In this document: piece after piece, positions 1 through 7,519 of the stretch
Layout: the number at the start of each line of letters is the position of its first letter
Position numbering within the stretch: position 1 is the stretch's first letter
Assembly: GCA_015679605.1 (NCBI GenBank)
Contig: JAAAVE010000948.1
Span: 1 to 11,549, forward strand
Length of the DNA stretch: 11,549 bases
Direction: 5' to 3'
Source: Podila epigama
Lineage: Eukaryota; Mortierellomycota; Mortierellomycetes; Mortierellales; Mortierellaceae
The notes under the pieces: model-generated
Seen by the model: the letters and a program-made list of their open reading frames with translations, nothing else
Databases searched by the model: none
Told to the model about the DNA's origin: nothing
Made by a program: the position numbers and the translations under genes

Positions 1-2280
1 CTAAAAAAAAAGCACAGAACAACTTGTCAGGGATAGGACCGAGGACTGCTTGCATCATGGCAAGATGCTCCAAGTTATCATGCGTCTGGAAAAGGGCTTC
101 ACCAGTAATGAACTCGACTAAAATACAGCCCACAGACCATATATCACAAGGGTAAGACCATCCTAGACCTAAGCATTTCGAGAACGAATCGTTAAAAAGA
201 AAGAAGAAAGAAGAATAACAAAAAGTTTTGTAAAAAAAAAAAAAAAATCGTTAGCATTAGATGATAAAAAGCTAAAGCAGGAGCCTAAAGAGAAGCTTAG
301 CAATCGACTTTTTACCCAAAATGATTTCAGGCGCGCGATAATGTCTAGTGCTGACGACTGTGGAGTGATGCTCATCTTGGAAGGTAGCGCTTCCAAAATC
401 AATGAGTCGAATCTCTGGGTTAAGAAGCACTCTTCTCGTCTTTGTTGGCGATCTCTGGAAGGAAGAAAGGGACGTGAGATATAGAGGAGAAAAAAAATGA
501 GAAATGACCTGTTTTAGCGCTTCGTAACATGATCCATTGTAATTGATTCGATCTCAATGGTGTAGTGTTAGAGTCCTAAATAAAAGACCAAACATACCTT
601 GAAAGGCATTTGCCGATATTCACCGTTGGCCAACAAAATATTTTCTGGCTTCAAGTCGGTGTGTATGAGACGCAGGCGGTGCAAAACTAGACAGAATATC
701 GATCAAGTTAGTTTAACGAATAAAGCACAAGTGACCAATATAACAGAATACACTGCACAAATTGATACATGCTATATGTTGAAGTCAAGTCAAAATACAA
801 CTTACACGCAACGCTCGTCAACAGCTGTTTTGCAAACTGTTGGATCTGGTTCGGTGGGAAGGGACAAAAGGAATTGTCCTTTAACCAGTCGTAAATGGAT
901 TGACCCAAGAGATCAAATACCATACACACATGATTCCGAAAGTCGAAGCATTCGTTCAGATGCAAACATTTGCTAACATTCGAGAGAAGAGAAAAAAATG
1001 TAAGAAAAAATGTGAGAAAAAGGAAATAATATTCAATTACTTTGGTTCATATCACTTGAAAAAAACTGCAACCAACAACAATTCAGCGTTGCATAGGCAA
1101 AGAAAGTCAACTTACAACTCATTCCGAGGATCGCTCCTCTTCAACGTGTTCAATACACGGGCCTCAATCTTGCTTGCATCTCGGTATTTTTGTACGGCAC
1201 GAATGATTTTAATGGCACAATGCGTACCAGTCACTCTGTCAAAACACTCGACCACCTTGCCAAACGTGCCTTGACCCAACAATCGCATAATTTTGTCTAT
1301 TACAAAAAGTTCAAAAGTAATAATAAAAAGAGAAATAATTAGGACCGAGCAACTATATGTGGATAATTTTGCGACCAATTGTTAAGAAAATGCAATAAAC
1401 AGAAAAAGAAAAAAAAGATAGAAACATTACATCGCGATGTAAAGTCGTCATTTGGTACAACGACATAGTGACCATCCTTATCATCCCAGGGGGGTATATT
1501 AGAAAGGGCCTATCCAAGTCAGCAGACGTTATTGAAGGGTTAGCATGAAATGTTTGCCTTTTTTTTCTTTTCTATTTTCTTTTTTTCTTTTTTCTTTCCT
1601 TCTTTTTGATAGTTCAACGATATACTTACATCTCGAGAGGTTGAAGATAGATTGGACGAGTTCACAAAAGTGGTTTGTGGTGCGTACTGCTGGTGGGTCT
1701 GCGGAGGCGCGTACTTGGGCTCGGGTTTGGTCTTTTTCTTTTTCTTGGCAGGTGGAGAGCTCTCGGCAAGGCTAGAGCCGGCTGGGACGACGGGTAATGA
1801 ATTGACACCGTTGTTCGAGTACATTGCGGAGGTGGCCAAATGCTGTGGTTGGCCCCGGGATGGGTATGTTGATGAGGCTGGGTACGAGTACTGGGAGTTG
1901 GTTTGGGGTCTTGGAATATATGCTCCATTGACGCCCTGGAGAGTCAGCTCAGTGGATGGCAAGCGTTTGTTGGTTCTTCTCGTAACTCGCCCTGAGGTTG
2001 GTGCTGAGATCTGCGACGGGGCTATGCTTGAGAGTTGGTAGAGACCAGATGAATAGTTTGACATGTGCGGTGGTGGAGGCATTGCGGCATATCGGGAGGA
2101 CATGGCTGGCATCGCGGTGGACGAGTGCTTGTTCAGTGTTGATGACGATGATGACGACGATGGTAAGGATGGTGGTGGGGTGTCGTCGTCGATCACAATG
2201 ACTTCCTTTGGTTGTCCATTTTTATAAAACTCTGCCCAGTCTGTTTGCCGCTTCCTTGCGGTCCCCCGCGGATTTGTCAT
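1..2280 (-). CDS. kns1: LAMMER/CLK-family dual-specificity protein kinase (Kns1/Lkh1-like), 3' end beyond window
   Basis: CLK kinases phosphorylate Ser/Arg-rich proteins and act in splicing, stress and growth control. Exons I place: 2280-1630, 1509-1431, 1296-1116, 972-806, 686-598, 454-316 and 168 to the edge. All introns are GT-AG (119-147 nt) and phases agree, giving 491 residues to the edge. Residues 1-217 are low-complexity, with [14 protein letters not shown] near the start and a Lys-rich run (AKKKKKTK). The kinase domain starts near residue 244: Gly-loop GQGTFG 251-256, catalytic Lys273 (AIKII), Glu288 (SKIEARVL), HTDLKPEN 368-375, DFG 408-410, RAPE 429-432. The family signature appears as [11 protein letters not shown] 469-479, where EHLAMMER is usual. 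The 2280 ATG is the first in-frame ATG and has a favourable GCC context. Subdomains X-XI lie outside. The last codons before the edge (residues 485-491, LFCAFFL) do not look like kinase sequence, so a donor may lie near position 23. Family assignment is secure; the exact 3' exon end is not. Confidence 0.93.
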
Positions 2281-2294
2281 GGCCAGGGTTAATG

Positions 2295-2978
2295 CTGTAA
2301 TGGTGGAAAAAAGAGTGATATAAAAAGAAAATGTGTTGAACGAGCAACGGTTCTGCGGGCAAAACTCTCTTGAGAAGGAAGTAATCTCAATCAAAAGGGC
2401 TGGCCACTTGAACTGAAGACAGATGGGAGACCGTTGGTTGATTGATGGATGGATACGCGAAGTTGAGACTTGATAGTTGAAGATCTCGAAACGGATGGTC
2501 TGCTGCGATGGATAACGGCGGATGGATTATTCGGTTTAGGCAGGTATTTTTGGTAGCCTTGAAAGCGGATACGATTGAGGCAACGATGAAAGAAAGAGAC
2601 AAAGAGTAACGCGGGAGTCGATATCAAGTTGAAGAAGAATTTCTTGTTGACTCGCCTAGTCTATGTCGAACTACTGGAAAGGAAGAAAGAGAATTGTTAG
2701 CAAGTCTGAGGGATGAGCAATGATATAAATATTGGTGAAAAAAAAAATAATCCCATGCACCTCTAGACAATAGTGATACACTCGGGAATAAGGATGACTA
2801 GACAATGTACACCTTTTTTTTGGCTTGTGTTTAATCAATAATGATGGATGCATCAACAACATGGTCCACTCGCACATGTTTAAACATGTCTCATGGGGCT
2901 GGTCGTCCATAATAGGAAACCAACATATGGAAGGGCTTTTTTTCTAGTGGTGCTTTGTTTAGTGGCAATATCCCTTAC
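2295..2978 (-). other. Putative 5'-UTR intron of the kinase gene
   Basis: On the minus strand a near-perfect donor, CAG|GTAAGG, has its GT at 2978-2977. A good acceptor lies just before the start codon: a pyrimidine stretch (CTCTTTTTTCCACCATTACAG) with its AG at 2296-2295, 14 nt before the ATG. Joining them gives a 684-nt leader intron and a non-coding first exon ending at 2979. The first exon has no ATG between 3016 and 2979. Within the putative intron I see only short simple repeats (for example 2436-2454) and no convincing gene. An internal exon or a start site downstream of 2978 cannot be excluded. Confidence 0.5.
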
Positions 2979-3028
2979 CTGTGACAAATAAGTAGACGAG
3001 ACGAGAGTGGAGAGACAAGAAGGGAAAA

Positions 3029-3113
3029 GATGATGAGAATGAGTGTGAATGATGACAATGATGAGGATGTGATGAGGATGATTGATGATGATGATGAGGA
3101 TGATGATGATGAT
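3029..3113. repeat. Imperfect (GAT)n microsatellite
   Basis: About 85 nt of GATGAT/GATGAG units with interruptions. On the sense strand of the kinase gene it reads ATCATC/CATC. It lies just upstream of the CTCTCCACTCTC element and the putative non-coding first exon of the kinase. Confidence 0.85.
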
Positions 3114-3262
3114 AACTCTTGACCCTTGTTGTGGTCCAGTATTCTTTTTTGTCAAACGCACGCAGTCTCTTTCCTGCACTTCTTTTTCATTTCTGGGACA
3201 TTTTATGTTCAACCAGTCACCTACGCATTAAGGGGTGGATGTATCCTGAAGTGGACATAAGA

Positions 3263-3291
3263 GTGGGGGGGGGTTCTTTTTTTTCCCCCAC
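3263..3291. repeat. G-run / T-run / C-run with inverted-repeat arms
   Basis: GTGGGGG (3263-3269) is complementary to CCCCCAC (3285-3291). The G run is nine long and is followed by TTC, eight T and five C. The tract could form a hairpin and is prone to length variation. No function can be assigned. Confidence 0.5.
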
Positions 3292-3643
3292 CTTCTCAAT
3301 TGGGCTTGTGTGCACGCACTATCGAGGTCCCTCACCTCAAGGATGTTGCAATACACCTTCTTGGACACTTGTGCAATCATCATCACTTACAATATTTTTG
3401 TATATGTCTATGACAAAAGTACAACGATGAGTCCTGTAGCGTGATACAAGTCACCTGACCCAGGTACAGTGGTGATATCAACAAGACAAGGAAGAAAAAA
3501 AGGCAGTCCCAAATCCTTGTAGGAGAGGCCTACTTTCATACTCACGATTCCCCGAATGTGTTTATTGTGTGTTGATTGAACAAAAAAACAAGGCATTTCT
3601 TTAAAATCCATTTTACACAGGACCATTCCATACCTCGGACACC

Positions 3644-4698
3644 ATGTTGGCTACACTCTCCGCCGTGAGGCGAACTGCCTCGTCGCCTCAACTCGTGCAG
3701 CTGGCCAAGACAACTTTGACCCAGAACAAGAGCGTTCTCCGCACTGTTGTCGCCTCCCGCCGTTTCCAGTCTTCGTCCTCATGGAGCAACAACAACAATA
3801 ACAACAACAGCCATCACGACATTGCCTCGATGGTCAACTCGGAGAGCATGGTCGCTAATACTCTTGGTGGACTGCACCGTGTTGATCTTGCACATGGCTC
3901 CTTCTTTGCCCTGCATCGCCCTCTTCTCGGAATCACCAACGGACCCATGTTTGCACAAAACTCTTTTGAAGAGGTTGAAGGTATGCATTATCCAAGGATA
4001 TCATCAAAGGGAAAATTATCAAAGGGCAGCCAACATCCAAGGGAGGAAAGGAATATGTTGTCTTTGTTTTCTTTACTTTCTTTGATCCGCATTTTTCTTT
4101 TGCTCTTTGTTCCTACCTCTCTCGGAGAGACTTCGTTTTTGAACATGGATCTGTACATTGAAGCAGATCGGGATGTCATAGTGCTCAGGAGCGTGCAAAT
4201 AGTGAGGACAGTGAAATGAGGAAGGTGGAAAGTGGAAGGTGGAAAGTGGAAAAAGGAGTGGAGATTGCGCTGATGTATATAATACAGCCTCGAGTCCGAG
4301 ACTCTAGGAAATGGAATTGCACACTGAAGGTGTCCCAAGAACTCACACATCGTTTTTTTTTCATTTCTCGTGAAAATCTAGACTCTGCCGACGAGTTGGC
4401 GGCGTACTTTTCGACACTTTGCCCATTCACACCACCAGCAGCAGTAGGATCAGCATCAACACAGGCGTCGGTAACAGTCATGTCGGCACCAGAGGCAGAG
4501 ATGGCGGTGCAAGACTTTTTCCAGCAGATCGACGGCAAGCTTCGCGAGCAAAAGAGCATTGTTGACCCTTTGATGGATGAGGCCAACACGATGTACATGA
4601 CGAGTGTCCTCCGTAAGAGGAAGATCAAGATGCGAAAGCACAAGTACAAGAAGCTCCGCAAGAGAACCAGAGCTCTGCGCAAGAAGCTCGGCAAGTAA
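3644..4698 (+). CDS. COX24: Mitochondrial small ribosomal subunit protein mS38 (Cox24/AURKAIP1 family)
   Basis: Two exons, 3644-3980 and 4382-4698, encode 217 residues. The intron has donor GTATGC and acceptor CTAG, and the phase-1 junction reads ...EEVE-D-SADELAAYF. The N-terminus is a typical mitochondrial presequence: Arg/Ser/Thr/Leu-rich, without acidic residues, ending at SRRFQSSSS, a likely processing site. An Asn run follows (about residues 49-57). The middle (residues 113-180) holds Ala/Thr-rich linker and a helix around MAVQDFFQQIDGKL. The C-terminus (187-217) is the diagnostic very basic mS38 domain, SVLRKRKIKMRKHKYKKLRK and onward, ending RALRKKLGK. In known homologues this C-terminal helix inserts into small-subunit rRNA; the yeast member is needed for cytochrome oxidase subunit expression. 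The start ATG has context GGACACCATGT. The long N-terminal half is variable in this family, so the exon 1 assignment rests on splice phase and the presequence. Confidence 0.88.
3981..4381 (+). other. Unusually long (401 nt) intron of the mS38 gene
   Basis: Donor GTATGC at 3981 and acceptor CTAG ending at 4381. The other coding introns here are 119-147 nt. The intron carries a purine-rich repeat of GGTGGAAAGTGGAA-like units (4216-4252) and a short perfect hairpin, GAGTC-CGA-GACTC (4292-4304). I looked for box C/D snoRNA signals and found no convincing C/D pair. Confidence 0.75.
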
Positions 4699-4819
4699 AC
4701 GTAGTAGAAGAAAAGGAAAGACGGAGCCGTCTTTTTTCCACGCCAATGAATGCATTATAGCATGGATTCATGTGAAAAGTGATCCACCAAATAGACAGCT
4801 GTGTGTTAATTTTGTTTAG

Positions 4820-4968
4820 TTATTTGTTGTTTTTGTTGCTGCTGTTGTAGTTGTTGTTACTGTTGTTGATGTTGTTGTCATTGTTTGTTGTTGATGTCAT
4901 TGTCATTGTTGCTGTTGTTGCTGCTGTTGTCGATTTGCTGTTATCAATTCGCTGCTGTTGTTGTCGAT
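4820..4968. repeat. Interrupted (TTG/CTG)n trinucleotide tract
   Basis: About 150 nt dominated by TTG, CTG and GTT units with interruptions, starting roughly 120 nt after the mS38 stop. The complementary strand reads as Gln/Asn/Thr-rich nonsense with no start context or domain, so I treat it as non-coding repeat in the mS38 3' region. Confidence 0.8.
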
Positions 4969-5058
4969 GATTGACATAGTTTTGATTACCATAGCACAGC
5001 ACGCGCTCTTTCATGCGCACTACATGTCCCCACGCACTGTGCAACAAATCACGTACAG

Positions 5059-5120
5059 TATGTTCATGGTCATTGTGACCAAGGTTGGAAGACTTTTCCT
5101 TCTAGCCTTGCATGAACATG
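5059..5120 (+). other. Possible structured element: three-way-junction fold
   Basis: ATGTTCATG (5060-5068) is perfectly complementary to CATGAACAT (5111-5119). Between them are two nested hairpins: GTCA (5069-5072) with TGAC (5076-5079), and CAAGG (5080-5084) with CCTTG (5106-5110), the latter extended by GGAA (5087-5090) with TTCC (5096-5099). The helices abut with almost no unpaired junction bases. It lies in the intergenic stretch between mS38 and the next gene. Biological relevance is inference; a 9-bp inverted repeat alone would be expected by chance in a window this size. Confidence 0.3.
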
Positions 5121-5285
5121 ATATAGTTCATTGCAGCGAGGATATGCATACCTGCTGAACCCTCCTCGTCCTTCGCCCTCTTTTCCATACATTTTTGTGC
5201 CCTCTCCAACTCTTTTTTTTTTTTCTGACTCTTTTGACAATCAAGCATGAATGTCGAAATTTGGGGGTACCGGGGCTGTGGTCAG

Positions 5286-5293
5286 CCAATCAG
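5286..5293 (+). promoter_or_regulatory. CCAAT box
   Basis: The sequence CAGCCAATCAG matches a canonical CCAAT element with the favoured CA after it, as bound by the HAP/NF-Y complex. It lies about 270 nt upstream of the 5559 start codon in sense orientation, a usual distance. Confidence 0.45.
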
Positions 5294-5360
5294 CGCTGTC
5301 CTGCTGACCGTTGGAAAACTCTCTGTTATTTTTGTACACTTTTTTTTTCTCTTCCAATTT

Positions 5361-5402
5361 TCATTCATTCATTCATTCATTCATTCACTCATCCATCCAT
5401 CT
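5361..5402 (+). repeat. (CATT)n/(CATC)n tetranucleotide repeat
   Basis: Seven CATT-type units followed by CATC units, about 160-200 nt upstream of the 5559 start codon. It forms the upstream part of a pyrimidine-rich promoter block. Confidence 0.9.
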
Positions 5403-5450
5403 TTTCTACTTTCATTTCATTGCCCTTGTATTATCCTCTGCCTGCTGCTT

Positions 5451-5495
5451 CCCTCCACTCTCCACTCCTCACTCTTCACTCTCCCCACTCTCCCT
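5451..5495 (+). promoter_or_regulatory. CT-rich core-promoter tract with CTCCACTCTCCACTCC
   Basis: A nearly pure pyrimidine/adenine tract made of CACTC/CTCC units, 65-108 nt upstream of the ATG. CT-rich tracts near the transcription start are common in filamentous fungal promoters. Its 16-mer at 5453-5468 recurs exactly upstream of the GATA gene. Confidence 0.5.
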
Positions 5496-5558
5496 ACTTT
5501 AGCTCTTTCGCCTCAACTCAACTGACACAGACACTCAACTCAAAACCTTTCAAACACA

Positions 5559-7012
5559 ATGGGCATTCACGGTTCCGCACATGCACGACTCATGCACTCG
5601 CCTGCCACCTCGTCCATCTCGTTCAACTGTCTCCGACTCAAACAGCGCATGGCACGCTCGCAACTGCATCAACAGCAGCAATGTACCTTCATTCGTCTTT
5701 TGGTAATGCCCGAGCGGTTTAGCACGTTTCCCTTGAACATTGCAACACGCCCTTGTCAAGTTACGAACAAAAGAACCATTTAATAACATTACTAAAACTT
5801 TTTTTTTCTACCATTTTTGAGTAGCCTCAACAAGGAGTCAATGCCAAGAGACGGTCAACGACTGGTATGCGCAAGTTGAGGACGGTATCTCGGGTTTCAC
5901 CACGCCATTCTAGGAGCAATACGAATAGCTCGAGAATACGGAAACCCGCATCTTGGAGTGGTGGTCATAGTAGTGGTCTCTTCCCGAACCATGGAAGAAC
6001 CCATCTAGGCAGTGGTACAACGGCGTCCATGATGATGGCTCGAGCATACGGCAACATTAACAACAGCATCAAAAGCATCAAGAACGACAATTGCAATGCG
6101 CTAGGCATGATCTCTTCCTTGGATCAGGTTCGGTGTGACCACACCTTTAGCAATGCCCACAGCAGCAATAACAACAACACCACCGCCATCAACGACAGCA
6201 TGGTTCAAGGTGGGCATCTCCATGGCAATCGCTTGTCAAAGCCTACGCTGTCGTCTCCATTTCTGGTCTCCATGGATCAACACCAGCAACAACATCGACC
6301 GCAGCACGGCTCCTCGTACGCGATGCATCCTGAATACAATCTATCGCTTCAAGGCCATGGTTCAGAGATTGATCAGGAATCTGGATCACACACCGAGACG
6401 CCTAAACTGTTGTCGCCCTCGTCCTCGTCCTCATCAACCCCCTCGTCATCGTTGTCGACCTGCTCCTCTTCTCTATCATCCTCGTCCATGTTGGATAGTC
6501 CCGAGACTCTGGAGATGATTCGTCTCAAACGGGAAGCATACCAGGAACTGGCGTCGCAGACACAGCGATTCGATGAACTGTTCATTGCAAAGATGATTTA
6601 TTGGGAAAGTCTTGACCTGGAAGAGAAATCGCGCTGGCTGGACCAGAGCGATACGCGTGCGATTGAATCAGATGATGAGGATGATGAGGATGAGGATGAG
6701 GATGAGGATGATGAAGACGACTGCGACTTTTTGGTAATTGAGGAGCAAGAGCAACCAGGATCACCCTCCTTGGATCACTGTTTTCAAGAAGGGCATGCTA
6801 CTAGCGACTCCTTGATGATGGATCGGACAAGATCTGGTAGTTATCGACAAGGTGCAAGACGCCAATCCCCTCGTCAGGACGAGATGGATGACCTTGTCTC
6901 TGCGCTAGACTGCCGAGCCACCGTCAACGACTACTCTGCGCTTTTAGCCTATGAGCAGCAGCAAGCTCAATTGCGACAAAGCCAAGGCCATGACAGTTAT
7001 ATCCCACATTGA
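5559..7012 (+). CDS. Unrecognised low-complexity protein with acidic tract, 443 aa
   Basis: Two exons, 5559-5702 and 5825-7012; the 122-nt intron has donor GTAATG, a plausible branch site TAATAAC and acceptor GTAG, joined in phase 0. The ATG has context AACACAATGG. I do not recognise the family. Residues 49-86 are strongly basic (AKRRSTTGMRKLRTVSRVSP). Residues 87-255 are Ser/Asn/His/Gln-rich and probably disordered, ending in Ser runs. Residues 275-322 look ordered and helical (ETLEMIRLKREAYQELAS, then FDELFIAKMIYWESL) and are the best candidate for a conserved domain. Residues 331-347 are an Asp/Glu run followed by CDFLVIEE, which resembles a SUMO-interacting motif. No signal peptide, membrane segment or catalytic motif is visible. 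The composition suggests a nuclear regulatory or adaptor protein, but that is a guess. It is convergent with the GATA gene, about 500 nt apart end to end. Confidence 0.75.
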
Positions 7013-7036
7013 TTTTTTTTTTTTTTTTTTTTTTTT
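7013..7036 (+). repeat. T24 homopolymer immediately after the stop codon
   Basis: Twenty-four T residues start at the base after the TGA at 7010-7012. The transcript would carry a U24 tract at the very start of its 3' UTR. Length in the assembly may be unreliable. Confidence 0.9.
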
Positions 7037-7162
7037 CATGTTACGTCTACTACTATTCATCCCATACATTATTGCCACTTCAGTACCATTCCTTCATGTA
7101 AATAATCCAACTGTACAAAAACACAAAAATACAAAATAATTATCTTTTTCATACATAAAAGT

Positions 7163-7190
7163 TGTGCTGTGCTGTGCTGTGTTGTACTGC
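7163..7190. repeat. (TGTGC)n pentanucleotide repeat
   Basis: Three perfect TGTGC units followed by TGTGT, TGTAC and TGC, in the convergent intergenic region. Confidence 0.8.
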
Positions 7191-7196
7191 AATAAA
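7191..7196 (+). terminator. Candidate AATAAA polyadenylation signal for the 5559-7012 gene
   Basis: AATAAA occurs about 180 nt after the stop codon on the sense strand. It runs into an A-rich repeat, so it may be coincidental. I found no canonical AATAAA for the convergent GATA gene. Confidence 0.3.
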
Positions 7197-7205
7197 AAAA
7201 AAAAA

Positions 7206-7253
7206 CAAAAACAAAAACAAAAACAAAAACAAAAACAAAAACAAAAACAAAAA
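7206..7253. repeat. (CAAAAA)8 hexanucleotide repeat
   Basis: C residues occur at exactly six-base spacing (7206 to 7248) in an A background, preceded by A13 (7193-7205). The repeat reads as Lys/Asn or Phe/Leu strings in various frames, which are not genes. It lies between the convergent 3' ends. Confidence 0.9.
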
Positions 7254-7519
7254 GCTCGGTTGTATTACAAAAAAGAAAGCTACATGTGCCATTATTAGCA
7301 TGGGTGCTGGGTATGAAAGAGAACAGTCGATAATGGTTGGTTGTTGGGACAGTCGTCGGGTAACCACAAAGACGTCAAAAAAACAATATGTCAGAAACGA
7401 CAATGTTCATTTTGCAAAGAGCTGTACATCCTTACAACCTCTGAAAAAAAGAATATGTATAAATATGTATAGAGCTTTTTTTTTGATCGACGAGATGTCA
7501 ACGAACTGAACAGACTTGA

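Larger units (their letters stand above)
2979..3643. promoter_or_regulatory. Divergent intergenic/promoter region between kinase and mS38 genes
   Basis: This stretch separates the divergent kinase (minus) and mS38 (plus) genes and presumably holds both promoters. It contains a CTCTCCACTCTC element on the minus strand (3003-3014), a GAT repeat (3029-3113), and a run of nine G followed by T8 and C5 (3265-3289). I see no convincing protein gene; the reading frames across it are repeat-driven or lack family features. There is no clear TATA box for mS38. Confidence 0.5.

Noticed and set aside
1-25. Kinase ending at a TAG at the left edge
   Set aside because: In the correct frame the codons read TTT TTT TTA, so there is no stop; the end is probably an unresolved splice site near position 23 or beyond the edge.
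2281-2394. Extending the kinase upstream in frame to 2394
   Set aside because: The codon at 2394 is TTG, not ATG; the first in-frame ATG is at 2280, and the stretch in between looks like intron end plus leader.
3029-3113. Box C motifs (TGATGA) suggesting a snoRNA
   Set aside because: They arise from the GAT repeat, and there is no paired box D with terminal stem.
3644-4219. Unspliced 191-residue frame as the mS38 gene end
   Set aside because: Past 3980 it reads through intron sequence and loses the basic mS38 C-terminal domain; splicing 3980 to 4382 restores it in phase.
4820-5047. Minus-strand Gln/Asn/Thr-rich reading frame
   Set aside because: It is the shadow of the TTG/CTG repeat, with no domain or splice context.
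4699-5558. tRNA or other Pol III gene in the intergenic region
   Set aside because: No cloverleaf with A/B-box consensus; the fold at 5059-5120 lacks a T-loop motif and the right arm lengths.
5195-5722. Long plus-strand frame across the promoter of the 5559 gene
   Set aside because: It consists of CT-rich and CATT-repeat translation plus a wrong frame through exon 1; the 5559 frame has the ATG and the matching splice phase.
7162-7509. Plus-strand frame with Lys-Asn repeats
   Set aside because: It is the translation of the CAAAAA repeat in the convergent intergenic region.
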